This document shows, piece after piece, positions 7,987-16,421 of a stretch of DNA of 64,000 nt (positions within the stretch are counted from its first letter, which is position 1; every line of letters begins with the position of its first letter). The position numbers and the translations under genes are program-made. The notes under the pieces were generated by a model that made no database searches, was not told the origin of the DNA, and saw nothing but the letters and a program-made list of their open reading frames with translations. Source of the stretch: Streptomyces sp. TS71-3 (GTDB lineage Bacteria > Actinomycetota > Actinomycetes > Streptomycetales > Streptomycetaceae); assembly GCF_018327685.1 (NCBI RefSeq), contig NZ_BNEL01000003.1:434001-498000 (forward strand). The letters run 5' to 3'.

Positions 7987-8715
7987 ATGACGGAGAGTGC
8001 ACAGCCCCGCTGGGACCACGTCATGCACCTGCGCCTGGCCCGGGGCGAGGCCGCCGCACTCGGCGAGCTGTACGACCGGTTCGCCCCGCTCGTGCACGGC
8101 CTCGCCCACCGCGTGCTCACCGAGGACGCCGCCGCCGACCAGGTCACCCGGGAGGTCTTCGCCCGCCTCTGGGAGCACCCGGACGCCTACGACCCCGAGC
8201 GCGGCCCCCTGCGCTCCTGGCTGGCGGAACTCGCCCACCTCCTGGCCGTGCGCCGACTGCGCGCCGCACGGAGCGCAGGCTACGGGGCGGTCGCGGGCGT
8301 GGGGGCGGAACCGGACGTGGCGGAGGGCGTGGGGGCGGACGTGGCGGAGGGCGTGGGGGTGGACGTGGCGGAGGGCACGGAGGTGAGGGCGGACGTGACG
8401 GAGGGCACGGGTAGGGCGGAGGAGCCGGAACGCGCCGTCCGCAGGGCGTCGGCGGCCGCCCGCGCCGACTACCTGGTGGAGTCCATGCCCGCCTCGCTGC
8501 GCGCCGCCCTCCACCTCGCCTACTTCCAGCGCCGGGACTGCCGCCAGACCGCCGCGGACCTCGGCATCACCGAGGAGGAGGCGCACCGCAGGCTCCGCCT
8601 CGGCCTGCAACTGCTCGCCACCGCGCACAACTCGGGCCCGCTCGACCCGCCGCTCGGTTACGACACCCCACCGGACCCGTCCGGCCCGCCGCCAGGCCCC
8701 GGGAGCACGACGTGA
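7987..8715 (+). CDS. ECF-like RNA polymerase sigma factor
   Basis: 242 residues. Region 2 spans about 12-90 (ELYDRFAPLVHGLAHRV ... DQVTREVFARLWEHPDAYD ... LRSWLAELAHLLAVRRLRA). Region 4 spans about 165-215 (SMPASLRAALHLAYFQRRDC, QTAADLGITEEEAHRRLRLG). The linker holds a tandem peptide repeat, VAEGVGADVAEGVGVDVAEG, encoded by a 24-bp near-perfect DNA repeat (about 8317-8385); long linkers are unusual for ECF factors. The stop overlaps the next gene's GTG by 4 nt (GTGA), so the factor is translationally coupled to its presumed anti-sigma factor. Confidence 0.88.
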   Translation: MTESAQPRWDHVMHLRLARGEAAALGELYDRFAPLVHGLAHRVLTEDAAADQVTREVFARLWEHPDAYDPERGPLRSWLAELAHLLAVRRLRAARSAGYGAVAGVGAEPDVAEGVGADVAEGVGVDVAEGTEVRADVTEGTGRAEEPERAVRRASAAARADYLVESMPASLRAALHLAYFQRRDCRQTAADLGITEEEAHRRLRLGLQLLATAHNSGPLDPPLGYDTPPDPSGPPPGPGSTT

Positions 8716-10271
8716 CCGACGCCGAACACCCGGAGCAGCCCGAACACCCCGAGGATCCCGAGCAGCCGCTGGACCCCGAGCACTCGCAGGATCCCGAGCA
8801 CTCTGACGACACCGATCGCCGGGAGGACGCCGGCCGCCCGGAGGACACCGGTCCCTCCGAGGACCCTGCTCGCTCGGACGACCCCCGCCCCTCCGACGAC
8901 CCCCGCCCCTCGGACGCCCCCGGCCGCTTGCAGACCCCCCGCCCGGAGAGCGCGGAGTACCCCGCGGGCGGCGTGCGCATCCCCGCGCAGCGCGGCCCCA
9001 TGGAGGACGGCGGCCCGCTGCCGGCCGCCTCCCCGCTGCCCGGCATGCGCCGTCCCGGCGACGGGCGGCCGGTGGGGCGCAGGACCCGCGGGTTCACGCA
9101 CGCCGCGCTCCGCTCGCTGCTCGGCGCCTGGGCGCTGGCCGCGCTCTCCCCCGGCGAGACGGCGTCGGTCGAGCACCATCTGAACGGCTGCGGGCCCTGT
9201 GCCGAGGAGGCGTTGCGGCTGCGCGACGCGGTGGGCCTGCTGCACCCGGCGGAGAACCTGGATCTCGCCCCCGAGTTGCGCGCCCGGGTGCTGGAGCACT
9301 GCCTCGCCCGCCGCGCGCCGCGCGTCCCGGTGCCGGACTGGGCCGCGCCGTACGAGGCGGAGACCGCGCGGCTGGACGCGCTGCTCCAGGACATCGGCGA
9401 CGCCGAGTGGCACGCCCCGGTGCGGTTGCGCTGGTACGAGGACGGCAGGCAGGTCCGGCGCCGGACCACCGTCGCCGGCACGCTCGCCCACCTGCTCTGC
9501 GTGGACGGCCTGGTCTCCGTGGCACTGAACCTGCCGGATCCCGTGGGCGCCGTCGCCCCGGGCGGCCTCGACCCGACCAAGCGGACCGAGGCGTACTGGG
9601 ACGCCGCGCGGGTGCCGCCGACCGGCGCCGTCCGGGCGCCCTGGCGCGAGCAGAGCCGGGGCCTGGTGCGCAACGCCTCGTTCCTCGCCGAGGAGACGGC
9701 GGGCGCCGGGGCGCGGGAGGTGCGGGTGCCGTACGGCGACACCGCCCTGCCGCTGCCCGACGCCCTGCTGGAGCGCGCCTTCGAGTGCTGGATCCACGCG
9801 GGCGACATCGCGGAGGCGGTCGCCTACCCCTACGGCCCGCCCGCCGCGGCGCACCTGCACCGCCTGATCGACCTCGCCGCCCGGCTGCTGCCCGCCGCCC
9901 TGGCCCGGCGGCGCGAGGGCTCCGGGAACGCCGGCGGGGGCGCCGCGGGGGCGGTCGAGCGCACCGTGCGCCTGGAGATCGAGGGCGCGGGCGGCGGCGT
10001 GTGGCAGGTCCCGCTGGACCGTCCCGCCCCGCCGGCCGCGCCCCGGCCGCCCGCGGCCCGGTCGAGCAGCAGGGACACCGCCGCGGACACGGGCTGCGGC
10101 ACGGGCACCGGCAGCGGCGAAGAAGTCGCGCACCTGGCCCTGGACGGCCTTGAGTTCTGCCGGCTGGCCGCGGGCCGGATCGCCCCCGAGGACGCCGTGG
10201 CGGGCAGCACGGGTGACCGCGCCGCGGTCACCGAGCTCCTGACGGCGACGGCGTCGCTCAGCCGCCTGTGA
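8712..10271 (+). CDS. Anti-sigma factor: zinc finger fused to maleylpyruvate isomerase-like domain
   Basis: 519 residues. Residues 1-85 are acidic and repetitive (HPEQPEHPEDPEQPLDPEH). Residues about 120-175 hold an anti-sigma zinc finger, SVEHHLNGCGPCAEEA, with the H-x3-C-x2-C pattern and preceding helix. From about 210 comes a mycothiol-dependent maleylpyruvate isomerase N-like (DinB-type) four-helix domain (ETARLDALLQDIGDAEWHAP, TVAGTLAHLLCVDG), then a C-terminal domain. It is probably a cytosolic anti-sigma factor for the upstream sigma, sensing thiol or metal state; the fusion is seen in actinobacteria. GTGA overlap with the sigma gene supports the pairing. Confidence 0.82.
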   Translation: MTDAEHPEQPEHPEDPEQPLDPEHSQDPEHSDDTDRREDAGRPEDTGPSEDPARSDDPRPSDDPRPSDAPGRLQTPRPESAEYPAGGVRIPAQRGPMEDGGPLPAASPLPGMRRPGDGRPVGRRTRGFTHAALRSLLGAWALAALSPGETASVEHHLNGCGPCAEEALRLRDAVGLLHPAENLDLAPELRARVLEHCLARRAPRVPVPDWAAPYEAETARLDALLQDIGDAEWHAPVRLRWYEDGRQVRRRTTVAGTLAHLLCVDGLVSVALNLPDPVGAVAPGGLDPTKRTEAYWDAARVPPTGAVRAPWREQSRGLVRNASFLAEETAGAGAREVRVPYGDTALPLPDALLERAFECWIHAGDIAEAVAYPYGPPAAAHLHRLIDLAARLLPAALARRREGSGNAGGGAAGAVERTVRLEIEGAGGGVWQVPLDRPAPPAAPRPPAARSSSRDTAADTGCGTGTGSGEEVAHLALDGLEFCRLAAGRIAPEDAVAGSTGDRAAVTELLTATASLSRL

Positions 10272-10327
10272 CGCACACCGCGCCGGCGGTGGAGGACCAC
10301 GCCGCCGCCCGAGGCGCCGGCGCGGCT

Positions 10328-10559
10328 AGGTCGTGTCCGGCGGATCTTCGTGGATCAGCCCGCGGCGTCTGGTGCCGTGCATCGCAAGGCGGAGGATCAT
10401 CCTCGTACGGGGCGTACCCGGATGACTCCGGCAACGCGGCGAGGTGCGGTACTGGGGGCACTCCCCCACTGCCCTGAACCGGCGTGGGAGGTACCCCCAC
10501 CCACGCCCTTCAGGCAGTGGGGGAGTCGCGGGCCCACGAAGATCCGCCGGACACGACCT
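10328..10559. mobile_element. MITE-like element, family 1, copy B
   Basis: 232 bp, the same length as copy A and closely similar to it, in reverse orientation. Terminal inverted repeats begin AGGTCGTGTCCGGCGGATCT (10328-) and end with the complement (to 10559). Both ends sit in CTAG (10326-10329 and 10558-10561), consistent with insertion at a CTAG or TA target. The right-hand CTA supplies the TAG stop of purU. It encodes no transposase. Confidence 0.85.
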
Positions 10560-11499
10560 AGCCGAACACCACCGTCCGGGCGCCGTTCAGCATGATCCGC
10601 CGTTCCGCATGCCAGGCGACGGCCCTGGCCAGCGCCCGGCACTCCACGTCCCGGCCGATGGCGACGAGCTGCTGCGGCGTGACCTGGTGGCCGACCCGCT
10701 GGACCTCCTGCTCGATGATCGGCCCCTCGTCCAGGTCGGCCGTCACGTAGTGCGCCGTCGCGCCGATCAGCTTCACGCCACGCGCGTGTGCCTGGTGGTA
10801 CGGCTTGGCGCCCTTGAAGCTCGGCAGGAAGGAGTGGTGGATGTTGATGATCCGGCCGCTGAGCTGCTTGCAGAAGTCGTCGGAGAGCACCTGCATGTAG
10901 CGGGCGAGCACGACCAGCTCCACGCGCTCCTCCCGCACCAGGTCGAGCAGCTCGGCCTCGGCCTCCGCCTTGGTGTCCGCAGTGACCGGAATGTGGCGGA
11001 ACGGAATGCCGTACGACTCCACGAGACCGGCGAACTCCCCGTGGTTGGAGACCACCGCGGCGATCTCCACCGGCAGCGCGCCGGTGTGCGCGCGGAACAG
11101 CAGGTCGTTGAGGCAGTGCCCGAACTTGGACACCATCAGCACGATCCGCATGCGGTGGTCGGCGCGGTGGATCTGCCAGTCCATGTGGAAGGCGTCCCCG
11201 ACGGCCGCGAAGCCGTCCCGCAGCTTCTCCAGGGTCACCGGGGGCACCTCCCGCGCGTCCCCCGGCGAAGGCGAGGAGGGCGGGGAGGGCTCGGCCGAGA
11301 AGTGCACCCGCATGAAGAAGAGACCGGTGTCGCGGTCGCCGAACTGCTGGCTGTCCTCGATGTTGCAGCCGGCCGTGAACAGATGGCTCGACACGGCGTG
11401 CACGATGCCCCGCCGGTCGGGACAGGACAGGGTCAGCACGAACTGCTCGGCGGACGCGGCCCCGGCGGGCACGGTCTCGTGGACGGACTCCTCGCTCAT
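10558..11499 (-). CDS. purU: Formyltetrahydrofolate deformylase
   Basis: 313 residues. The N-terminal ACT domain (LTLSCPDRRGIVHAVSSHLF, about 20-100) is followed by a formyltransferase-fold catalytic domain (MVSKFGHCLNDLLFR, ELVVLARYMQVLSDDF, GRIINIHHSFLPSFKGAKPY, GVKLIGATAHYVTADLDEGP). HHSFLPSF and the late Asp match PurU. It hydrolyses 10-formyl-THF to THF and formate, balancing one-carbon pools. An insert of about 20 residues (PSPPSSPSPGDAREVPP) extends the ACT/catalytic linker. TAG stop coincides with the end of MITE copy B. Confidence 0.96.
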   Translation of the reverse strand: MSEESVHETVPAGAASAEQFVLTLSCPDRRGIVHAVSSHLFTAGCNIEDSQQFGDRDTGLFFMRVHFSAEPSPPSSPSPGDAREVPPVTLEKLRDGFAAVGDAFHMDWQIHRADHRMRIVLMVSKFGHCLNDLLFRAHTGALPVEIAAVVSNHGEFAGLVESYGIPFRHIPVTADTKAEAEAELLDLVREERVELVVLARYMQVLSDDFCKQLSGRIINIHHSFLPSFKGAKPYHQAHARGVKLIGATAHYVTADLDEGPIIEQEVQRVGHQVTPQQLVAIGRDVECRALARAVAWHAERRIMLNGARTVVFG

Positions 11500-11674
11500 C
11501 CCGCAAGAATCGCACAGACGGGCCCGGGATCAGACGGACGACCCGGAGGTCGGGACGACGACCAGGAAGGGCACGCGGACGAACCGGAGGCCAGGCGGAC
11601 GAACCCGAGGCCGGCACGAACCGCGCGGACGGCGCCCCGGAGGCCGGGCGCACGACCCGCTCGGACTCCTGAGG

Positions 11675-12169
11675 TCAGGCGGACCTCGTCATGATCTCCA
11701 GCACCTCAAGGGACCGGGGCGGCTGGTCCGGGTCGTCGCCGTCGCTGGTCGCCAGGCGTACGTGCGCGTCCCGCGCGGCCCGTACCGCCTCCGGCCACCC
11801 GTGGTGGTTCATGTAGGCGGCGACCTGGGCGTCCGGTCCGACCTGGTGCATGATCCGCAGCACCCGCAGGACGGCGACGTCCACGAGGGACGCCTCCTGC
11901 GAGTCGCGGAATATCGTGCCCACGTACTTCTCGGCGGACCAGTTGTCCAGCCAGGTGTCCTCCACCAGGCGGTAGACGGCGTCCGTCACGTCACCGTACT
12001 CGGTGCGGCCGGCCAGCCAGCACTCCTGCTGGAACTGTGGATCGGAGAGCATGTGCAGCGCGGAGCGCACATTGCTGCGCCAGCGCCACCACGGCATGTC
12101 GTTCAGCGGCATGCGACCCATGGTGGAGGAGGCCGGACCGCGACGGGAAGACTTCTCCGAACTCTGCAC
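11675..12169 (-). CDS. Conserved Streptomyces hypothetical protein
   Basis: 164 residues, no domain I can name. The sequence is Trp-rich near the N-terminus (MPWWRWRSNVRSALHMLSD) and highly ordered, and resembles a protein widely annotated as hypothetical in Streptomyces. GTG at 12169 lies 8 nt after TATGAT (minus strand, 12183-12178), so a leaderless start is plausible. An internal ATG (MGRMPLND, residue 17) has no ribosome-binding site. No membrane segment or signal peptide. Divergent from the solute-binding lipoprotein. Confidence 0.72.
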   Translation of the reverse strand: MQSSEKSSRRGPASSTMGRMPLNDMPWWRWRSNVRSALHMLSDPQFQQECWLAGRTEYGDVTDAVYRLVEDTWLDNWSAEKYVGTIFRDSQEASLVDVAVLRVLRIMHQVGPDAQVAAYMNHHGWPEAVRAARDAHVRLATSDGDDPDQPPRSLEVLEIMTRSA

Positions 12170-12324
12170 GGTGAGTGATCATACGTTTCTCCCACAGACG
12201 ATCACCGGGCACCCCGTGCGTATCGTCATGCACACACCATATCCCCCGCAATTCACCGCAACGTCACCTGTCGTTAGCCGACTCGCACTCGAAGATTAGG
12301 GAGACGAAGGAATCGTGCGGGAGC

Positions 12325-13620
12325 ATGACCGCCCGGCGACTCAGGCGCACCGCCGTCTCCACCGTTACCCCCCACCGGCCTCGCCGTTTCACACTCCGGG
12401 CCGGAGCCCTCGCGCTCTGTGCGGCGCTCAGCGCCGCCTGCGGGGTGCTGCCGGGCACCTCTGGGGGTTCGGGAGCACCGATCACGGTCATGACCTGGGC
12501 GCCTGAGGATACCAAGGCCACGAACAAGCCCGGCATGCCCGCGATGGCCCAGGCCTACGCCCGCTGGGCCAACGCGACCGGCGGCCTCGGCGGCCACCAC
12601 CTCAACGTGCTCACCTGCAACGAGCACAACACCACGGTGGGCGCCGCGGAGTGCGCACGCCGCGCGGTCGCCGCGAAGGCGGTCGCGGTCGTCGGCTCCT
12701 ACAGCCAGTACAGCCGCTCGTTCCTCGGCCCGCTGGAGGCGGCCGGCATCCCCTACGTCGGCGGCTACGGCCTCACCGACGAGGAGTTCTCCAGCCCGCT
12801 GTCGTACCCCGTCAACGGCGGCCAGCCCGCGCTGATGGCCGGCAACGGGCGCCAGCTCGCCGCCACGTGCGCCCGAATAGCCCTGGTGCGCCCCGACACC
12901 ATCGCGGGCGACAACCTCCCGCAGCTGCTCGACGCGGGCCTGCACGCCGGCGGGCACACGGCGGCCACCGACATCCGCACCGCCGAGGACGCCACCTCGT
13001 ACGACACCCAGGCCGACCACGCGCTCGAAGTGGCCAGCGGCACCGGCGGCACCGGGTGCGTGAGCACCGTGCTCGGCGACCGCACGGACACCTTCGCCGA
13101 CTCCTTCCGCCGCGCCCGCGACGACTACCCGAAGGTCAAGGTCTCGTCGGTGCTCGGCAGCGTCGACCAGTCCGCCGTGGACCGCACCGGCGGCGCCACC
13201 AGCCCCTACGAGGGCGCCTACGTCACCGGCTGGTACCCCGTCCTCACCGACGCCCGCTGGAACCCCATGCGCGACGTCATCAGCAAGTACGCCTTCGGCG
13301 ACAACCGCATCGACGCCGCGGACGCGGGCGTCCAGACCACCTGGATCGCCTACACCGTGCTCCGGAAGGCCGTGGAGTCCCTCGGCAACGAGAACGTCAC
13401 CGCCAACACCCTCCGCCACGCGTTCGACAACGGCCTGAAGGTCGAGACCGGCGGCCTCACCCCGCCGCTGCGGTGGGACTTCTCGGACCTCCTGGCCGCA
13501 CCCGACTTCCCCCGCCTCGTCAACGCCGACGTCACCTTCCAGCAGGTGCGCGACGGCAGGCTGGTCGCGGAGCGGAAGGGCTTCGTGAACGTGTCGAACA
13601 CGCTGGAGAGCGCGTCGTAG
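12325..13620 (+). CDS. ABC-type solute-binding lipoprotein (branched-chain amino-acid/Leu-Ile-Val type)
   Basis: 431 residues. A twin-Arg-rich n-region (MTARRLRRTAV), hydrophobic core (LRAGALALCAALSAAC) and lipobox LSAAC indicate a lipoprotein anchored outside the membrane. The mature part has the type 1 periplasmic-binding fold (APEDTKATNKPG, ECARRAVAAKAVAVVGSYSQ, AAGIPYVGGYGL, AYVTGWYPVLTD). No permease or ATPase gene adjoins it, so it may be an orphan sensor or use a distant transporter. ATG 12325 is chosen to place the signal peptide; a spaced GAAGGA lies 13 nt upstream. Confidence 0.85.
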   Translation: MTARRLRRTAVSTVTPHRPRRFTLRAGALALCAALSAACGVLPGTSGGSGAPITVMTWAPEDTKATNKPGMPAMAQAYARWANATGGLGGHHLNVLTCNEHNTTVGAAECARRAVAAKAVAVVGSYSQYSRSFLGPLEAAGIPYVGGYGLTDEEFSSPLSYPVNGGQPALMAGNGRQLAATCARIALVRPDTIAGDNLPQLLDAGLHAGGHTAATDIRTAEDATSYDTQADHALEVASGTGGTGCVSTVLGDRTDTFADSFRRARDDYPKVKVSSVLGSVDQSAVDRTGGATSPYEGAYVTGWYPVLTDARWNPMRDVISKYAFGDNRIDAADAGVQTTWIAYTVLRKAVESLGNENVTANTLRHAFDNGLKVETGGLTPPLRWDFSDLLAAPDFPRLVNADVTFQQVRDGRLVAERKGFVNVSNTLESAS

Positions 13621-13639
13621 ACGCGTACGGGACCCGCGC

Positions 13640-13899
13640 CGGGCGACGCACACCGGCTCAGAGAGCCGCGCCGAGTGGCGCACGGCTCAGACCCGCACCA
13701 GCGCCTCACGCCGCCTGAACCGATCCCGAGTGAGGTGCGGCTGAGACCCGCACCAGTGACTCACGGCTGAACCGGTCCCGAGTGACGCGCGGGTGAGACC
13801 CGCCCGCCCCGGGCCCCGGGTGGCCGACGCCTGGGGCCCGTCCCGGCCGGCTCGCGACCGGGACCCGCCCCGGGTGGGACCGGGCCCGCCCCGGGTGGC
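13640..13899. repeat. Decayed tandem repeats at the 3' end of the low-complexity membrane protein gene
   Basis: Units near 13687-13741 and 13742-13795 (about 54 bp, each with AGACCCGCACCAG ... CTCACG ... GAACCG.TCCCGAGTGA) are imperfect copies. They also resemble the terminal coding bases of the neighbouring minus-strand gene (TCACAGCTGGGACTTGTCCC, from 13900). The region looks like repeated duplication of a stop-codon segment. Confidence 0.55.
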
Positions 13900-15861
13900 T
13901 CACAGCTGGGACTTGTCCCGCGTGGTCAGCCCGTACTTCGAGGCGATGGCGTTCCAGAGGCCCGCCGCGGTCTGCTTCGCGGTCGTCGCGTCCCCGCTCG
14001 ACTTGTTGCCCGCCGCGGTCTCGCCGGTGTTCCGGGCGTGCCCCTTGCGGCAGCCGTGCTTGCCGGAGACCTGGTCGGCCCAGGACGCGTAGTGGTTGTC
14101 GGCGGCCGCGGACGCCTTCCATGCCTCGTTCAGCGCGGAGGTCAGCGCGGCGTGGTTCGGCAGCTTGTCCACGCTCAGCCCGGACAGCCGGGTCACGAGG
14201 CCGTCCCGCTGGTTCGCGGCCTTGCGCAGATCGGTCGCGGCCGGCCCGAGGTTCTTGCAACCCTTGATGTTGCTGACGGCCCCGATCACGGCCTCGCGGC
14301 TGTTGTTGCTGTCGTCGAGCAGCTTGTCGAGCTCGACGGCCTGCGCCTTCACCTGGTCGGCCGCCGGGGACTGCCCGCCCGCCGGAGCCGTCGCGGAGAC
14401 GGGCTTCTTGTTGCCGTCGTCGCCTCCGCCGCCGCTGAGCAGCGTGCCCGCGCCCACGCCGAGCACCACGATGCCGATGCCCACGACCGCGATCAGCGGC
14501 CCCTTGGATCTGCCGCCGCGGCGGCCCGCGCTCCGGCCGCCCGTGTCGCCGTACCCGCCGCCGTAGCCGGCGTGGCCGGGGCCCTGCGCGGCGGCCCCGG
14601 CGGGGCCCTGACCCTGGTGGTCGAACCGGGGAAGCTGCTGGGTGGCGCCCGCGGCCTCCGGCCCGGGCTGGGTGCGGAAGAGGCTGTCGAACTCGGAGGG
14701 CGGCTGCCGGTCGGGAGCGGGCCCGTCAGCGGGCGTGCCGGGGCGGATCCCGTAGGGGGCGCCGGGCGGCTGACCGGGCACCGGACCGCCGGAGGGCGAG
14801 CCGGATATGGGCGCGATGTACTGCGTCGCCTGGTTGTCGGCGTCCTGGGCGGCCGGCTGCGGCTGCTGGGCCTGAGGCTGCTGCCCCTGCCGCCGGTGGC
14901 TGCGCACCCGTCCCAGCCGCTGCGTCGACTCGGCGGGTCGCTCGGGCGGCAGCGCCCCGGACCCGCCGGCGGCAGCGGCGTCCGTGACCGGCGCGATGTA
15001 CTGCGTGGCGGCATCGTCCCCGGCGGCGTGCGCGCCGCCGGCTCCGGGGCCGGGGGGCGCGGCGTGCGCCGGGCCGCCGTGCGCTGGCGGCGCGGCCTGT
15101 GAACCGGGGCCCGCGTGCGCTCCGGGTGCGCCATGCGAACCGGGCGCGGCGTGTGGATCAGGCACGGGGTACGCGGGGGCCGCGTGCGCTCCGGGCGCGG
15201 CGTGGGCCGGGCCCGCGTGGGCGCCGCCGGGGGCGGTGTATGCGGCGTCTCCTCCGTACGCACCGGGTGCCGCGTGCGTCGGGCCCTCATGGGCGCCGGG
15301 CGCGGCGTATGCGGGACCTCCGTACGCTCCCGGTGCGGCGTGCGCCGGGCCACCGTGCGCCCCGGGCTGCTCGCCGGGGCCGGCCTGGGGCAGCGGTGCG
15401 CCGTGCTGGGCCGTGGGAGGCAGGGGCGCCCCGAACGCCCCGTGCTGCGCGGGCGCGGCCGGCGGCAGCGGTGCCGACTCGTGCGCGGCGGGCGGCAACG
15501 GGCCCGCGTAGGGCCCGGGGTCGGGGGCCTGCGGGGGCAGGGCGCCGCCATCGTAGGCGCCGTAGGACTCGTACGTCTGCTGGGGATACCCCTCCGCGGG
15601 CGGCTGCTGGGCTCCGGCGCCCCACGCGCCGGGCGCTTCCGGCAGCCCGGGGCCGCTCCCCCACGTCCCGCCCTGCGCCGGGGGCCCGGCGGAGTCCGGC
15701 CCCCACGGCTGCCCCCAGGGGCTGCCGCCGGCCGGTGCCGCCTGGTCTCCGGTGGTGCCCGGCATCAACGGTTCGCTTCCGTCGGCTGGCAGCACGATCC
15801 CTTCACGCGGCTGTCGAGCCGCGGGAAGGCGAGAATCCTCGCCGTGTCCGCTCTGCGTCAC
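13900..15861 (-). CDS. Low-complexity membrane-anchored protein with extracytoplasmic C-terminal domain
   Basis: 653 residues. Residues 1-440 are Pro/Gly/Ala-rich with repeats such as AHAAPGAYGGPAYAAPGAHE and two ATQYIAP motifs (about 295 and 350). One transmembrane helix (LIAVVGIGIVVLGVGAGTLL, about 462-481) follows RRGGRSKG. About 170 residues lie outside, with two Cys (KGCKNLGPAATDLRKAAN and SGKHGCRKGHARN) that could pair. GTG start with GTAGGAG upstream. It may bind cell-envelope or signalling partners through its cytosolic tail; function is unknown. Confidence 0.75.
   Translation of the reverse strand: MTQSGHGEDSRLPAARQPREGIVLPADGSEPLMPGTTGDQAAPAGGSPWGQPWGPDSAGPPAQGGTWGSGPGLPEAPGAWGAGAQQPPAEGYPQQTYESYGAYDGGALPPQAPDPGPYAGPLPPAAHESAPLPPAAPAQHGAFGAPLPPTAQHGAPLPQAGPGEQPGAHGGPAHAAPGAYGGPAYAAPGAHEGPTHAAPGAYGGDAAYTAPGGAHAGPAHAAPGAHAAPAYPVPDPHAAPGSHGAPGAHAGPGSQAAPPAHGGPAHAAPPGPGAGGAHAAGDDAATQYIAPVTDAAAAGGSGALPPERPAESTQRLGRVRSHRRQGQQPQAQQPQPAAQDADNQATQYIAPISGSPSGGPVPGQPPGAPYGIRPGTPADGPAPDRQPPSEFDSLFRTQPGPEAAGATQQLPRFDHQGQGPAGAAAQGPGHAGYGGGYGDTGGRSAGRRGGRSKGPLIAVVGIGIVVLGVGAGTLLSGGGGDDGNKKPVSATAPAGGQSPAADQVKAQAVELDKLLDDSNNSREAVIGAVSNIKGCKNLGPAATDLRKAANQRDGLVTRLSGLSVDKLPNHAALTSALNEAWKASAAADNHYASWADQVSGKHGCRKGHARNTGETAAGNKSSGDATTAKQTAAGLWNAIASKYGLTTRDKSQL
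15055..15400. repeat. Degenerate GC-rich coding repeats (Ala-Pro-Gly-His)
   Basis: About ten imperfect units around CGTGCGCTCCGGGCGCGGCG encode AHAAPGAYGGP-like peptides in the gene at 13900-15861. Such arrays change length easily. Confidence 0.7.
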
Positions 15862-16189
15862 CGGGACTCCTACATATGGGGGATCATCGGAATCGTCGGA
15901 TTACGCTACCGGCTGCCCGCACCGGGGTGCCACGCACGGCGGCCCCCGCGTACCGCGGGACGGTGCCGCGGCACGGAGAAATCGGACACGGGGCGGTGCG
16001 TGGTAACGCGTGCGGCCCCTACGACGCTGTTCAGGGCCCTGCTTCTCGACGGCCGCGTTGTGAATGTTCTGCGTCACATTCACCCGCGCATCGGCGCGGT
16101 GGCTTCCGTAAGGCGGCCCGCGCCCCTCCCCGTGGGGCGCGGACCCCGTTCATGCGGCCCCTCTCGTACCGCTCGTCTCGCACGGCCGG
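15862..16189. promoter_or_regulatory. Upstream region with 24-bp dyad at 16060-16083
   Basis: No gene. GTGAATGT (16060-16067) and ACATTCAC (16076-16083) are perfect 8-bp inverted arms around an 8-nt centre, operator-like or hairpin-forming. It lies about 200 bp upstream of the start at 15861. The immediate upstream part (15870-15910) is AT-richer and probably holds the core promoter of the low-complexity gene. Confidence 0.45.
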
Positions 16190-16421
16190 TCTCATCCGGC
16201 CGGTCTCATCCGGCCTGTCTCACATGACCCCTCTCATACGTCCCGCCTCACAAGGGGCGTCCGTACAGGCCGCCTCACACGGCCCGTCCGTACTGGCCGC
16301 CTCAGACTTCCCGTCCGTACTGGCCGCCTCACACGGCCCGTCCGTACAGGCCGCCTCACACGACCCATCCCATCGGCCGCCCCACACGCCCCGCCCCTAC
16401 CGGCCGTCTCACGCGGCCTGG
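16190..16421. repeat. 27-bp tandem repeat spanning the stop codon of the HTH/TPR regulator
   Basis: From 16259 four good 27-bp copies (GTCCGTACTGGCCGCCTCAC plus 7 bases) and two decayed ones run into the end of the minus-strand gene. The last unit contains its TGA (16411-16409). Shorter related pieces extend back to about 16190. Each unit carries TCA, i.e. a further TGA in gene direction. Confidence 0.85.
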
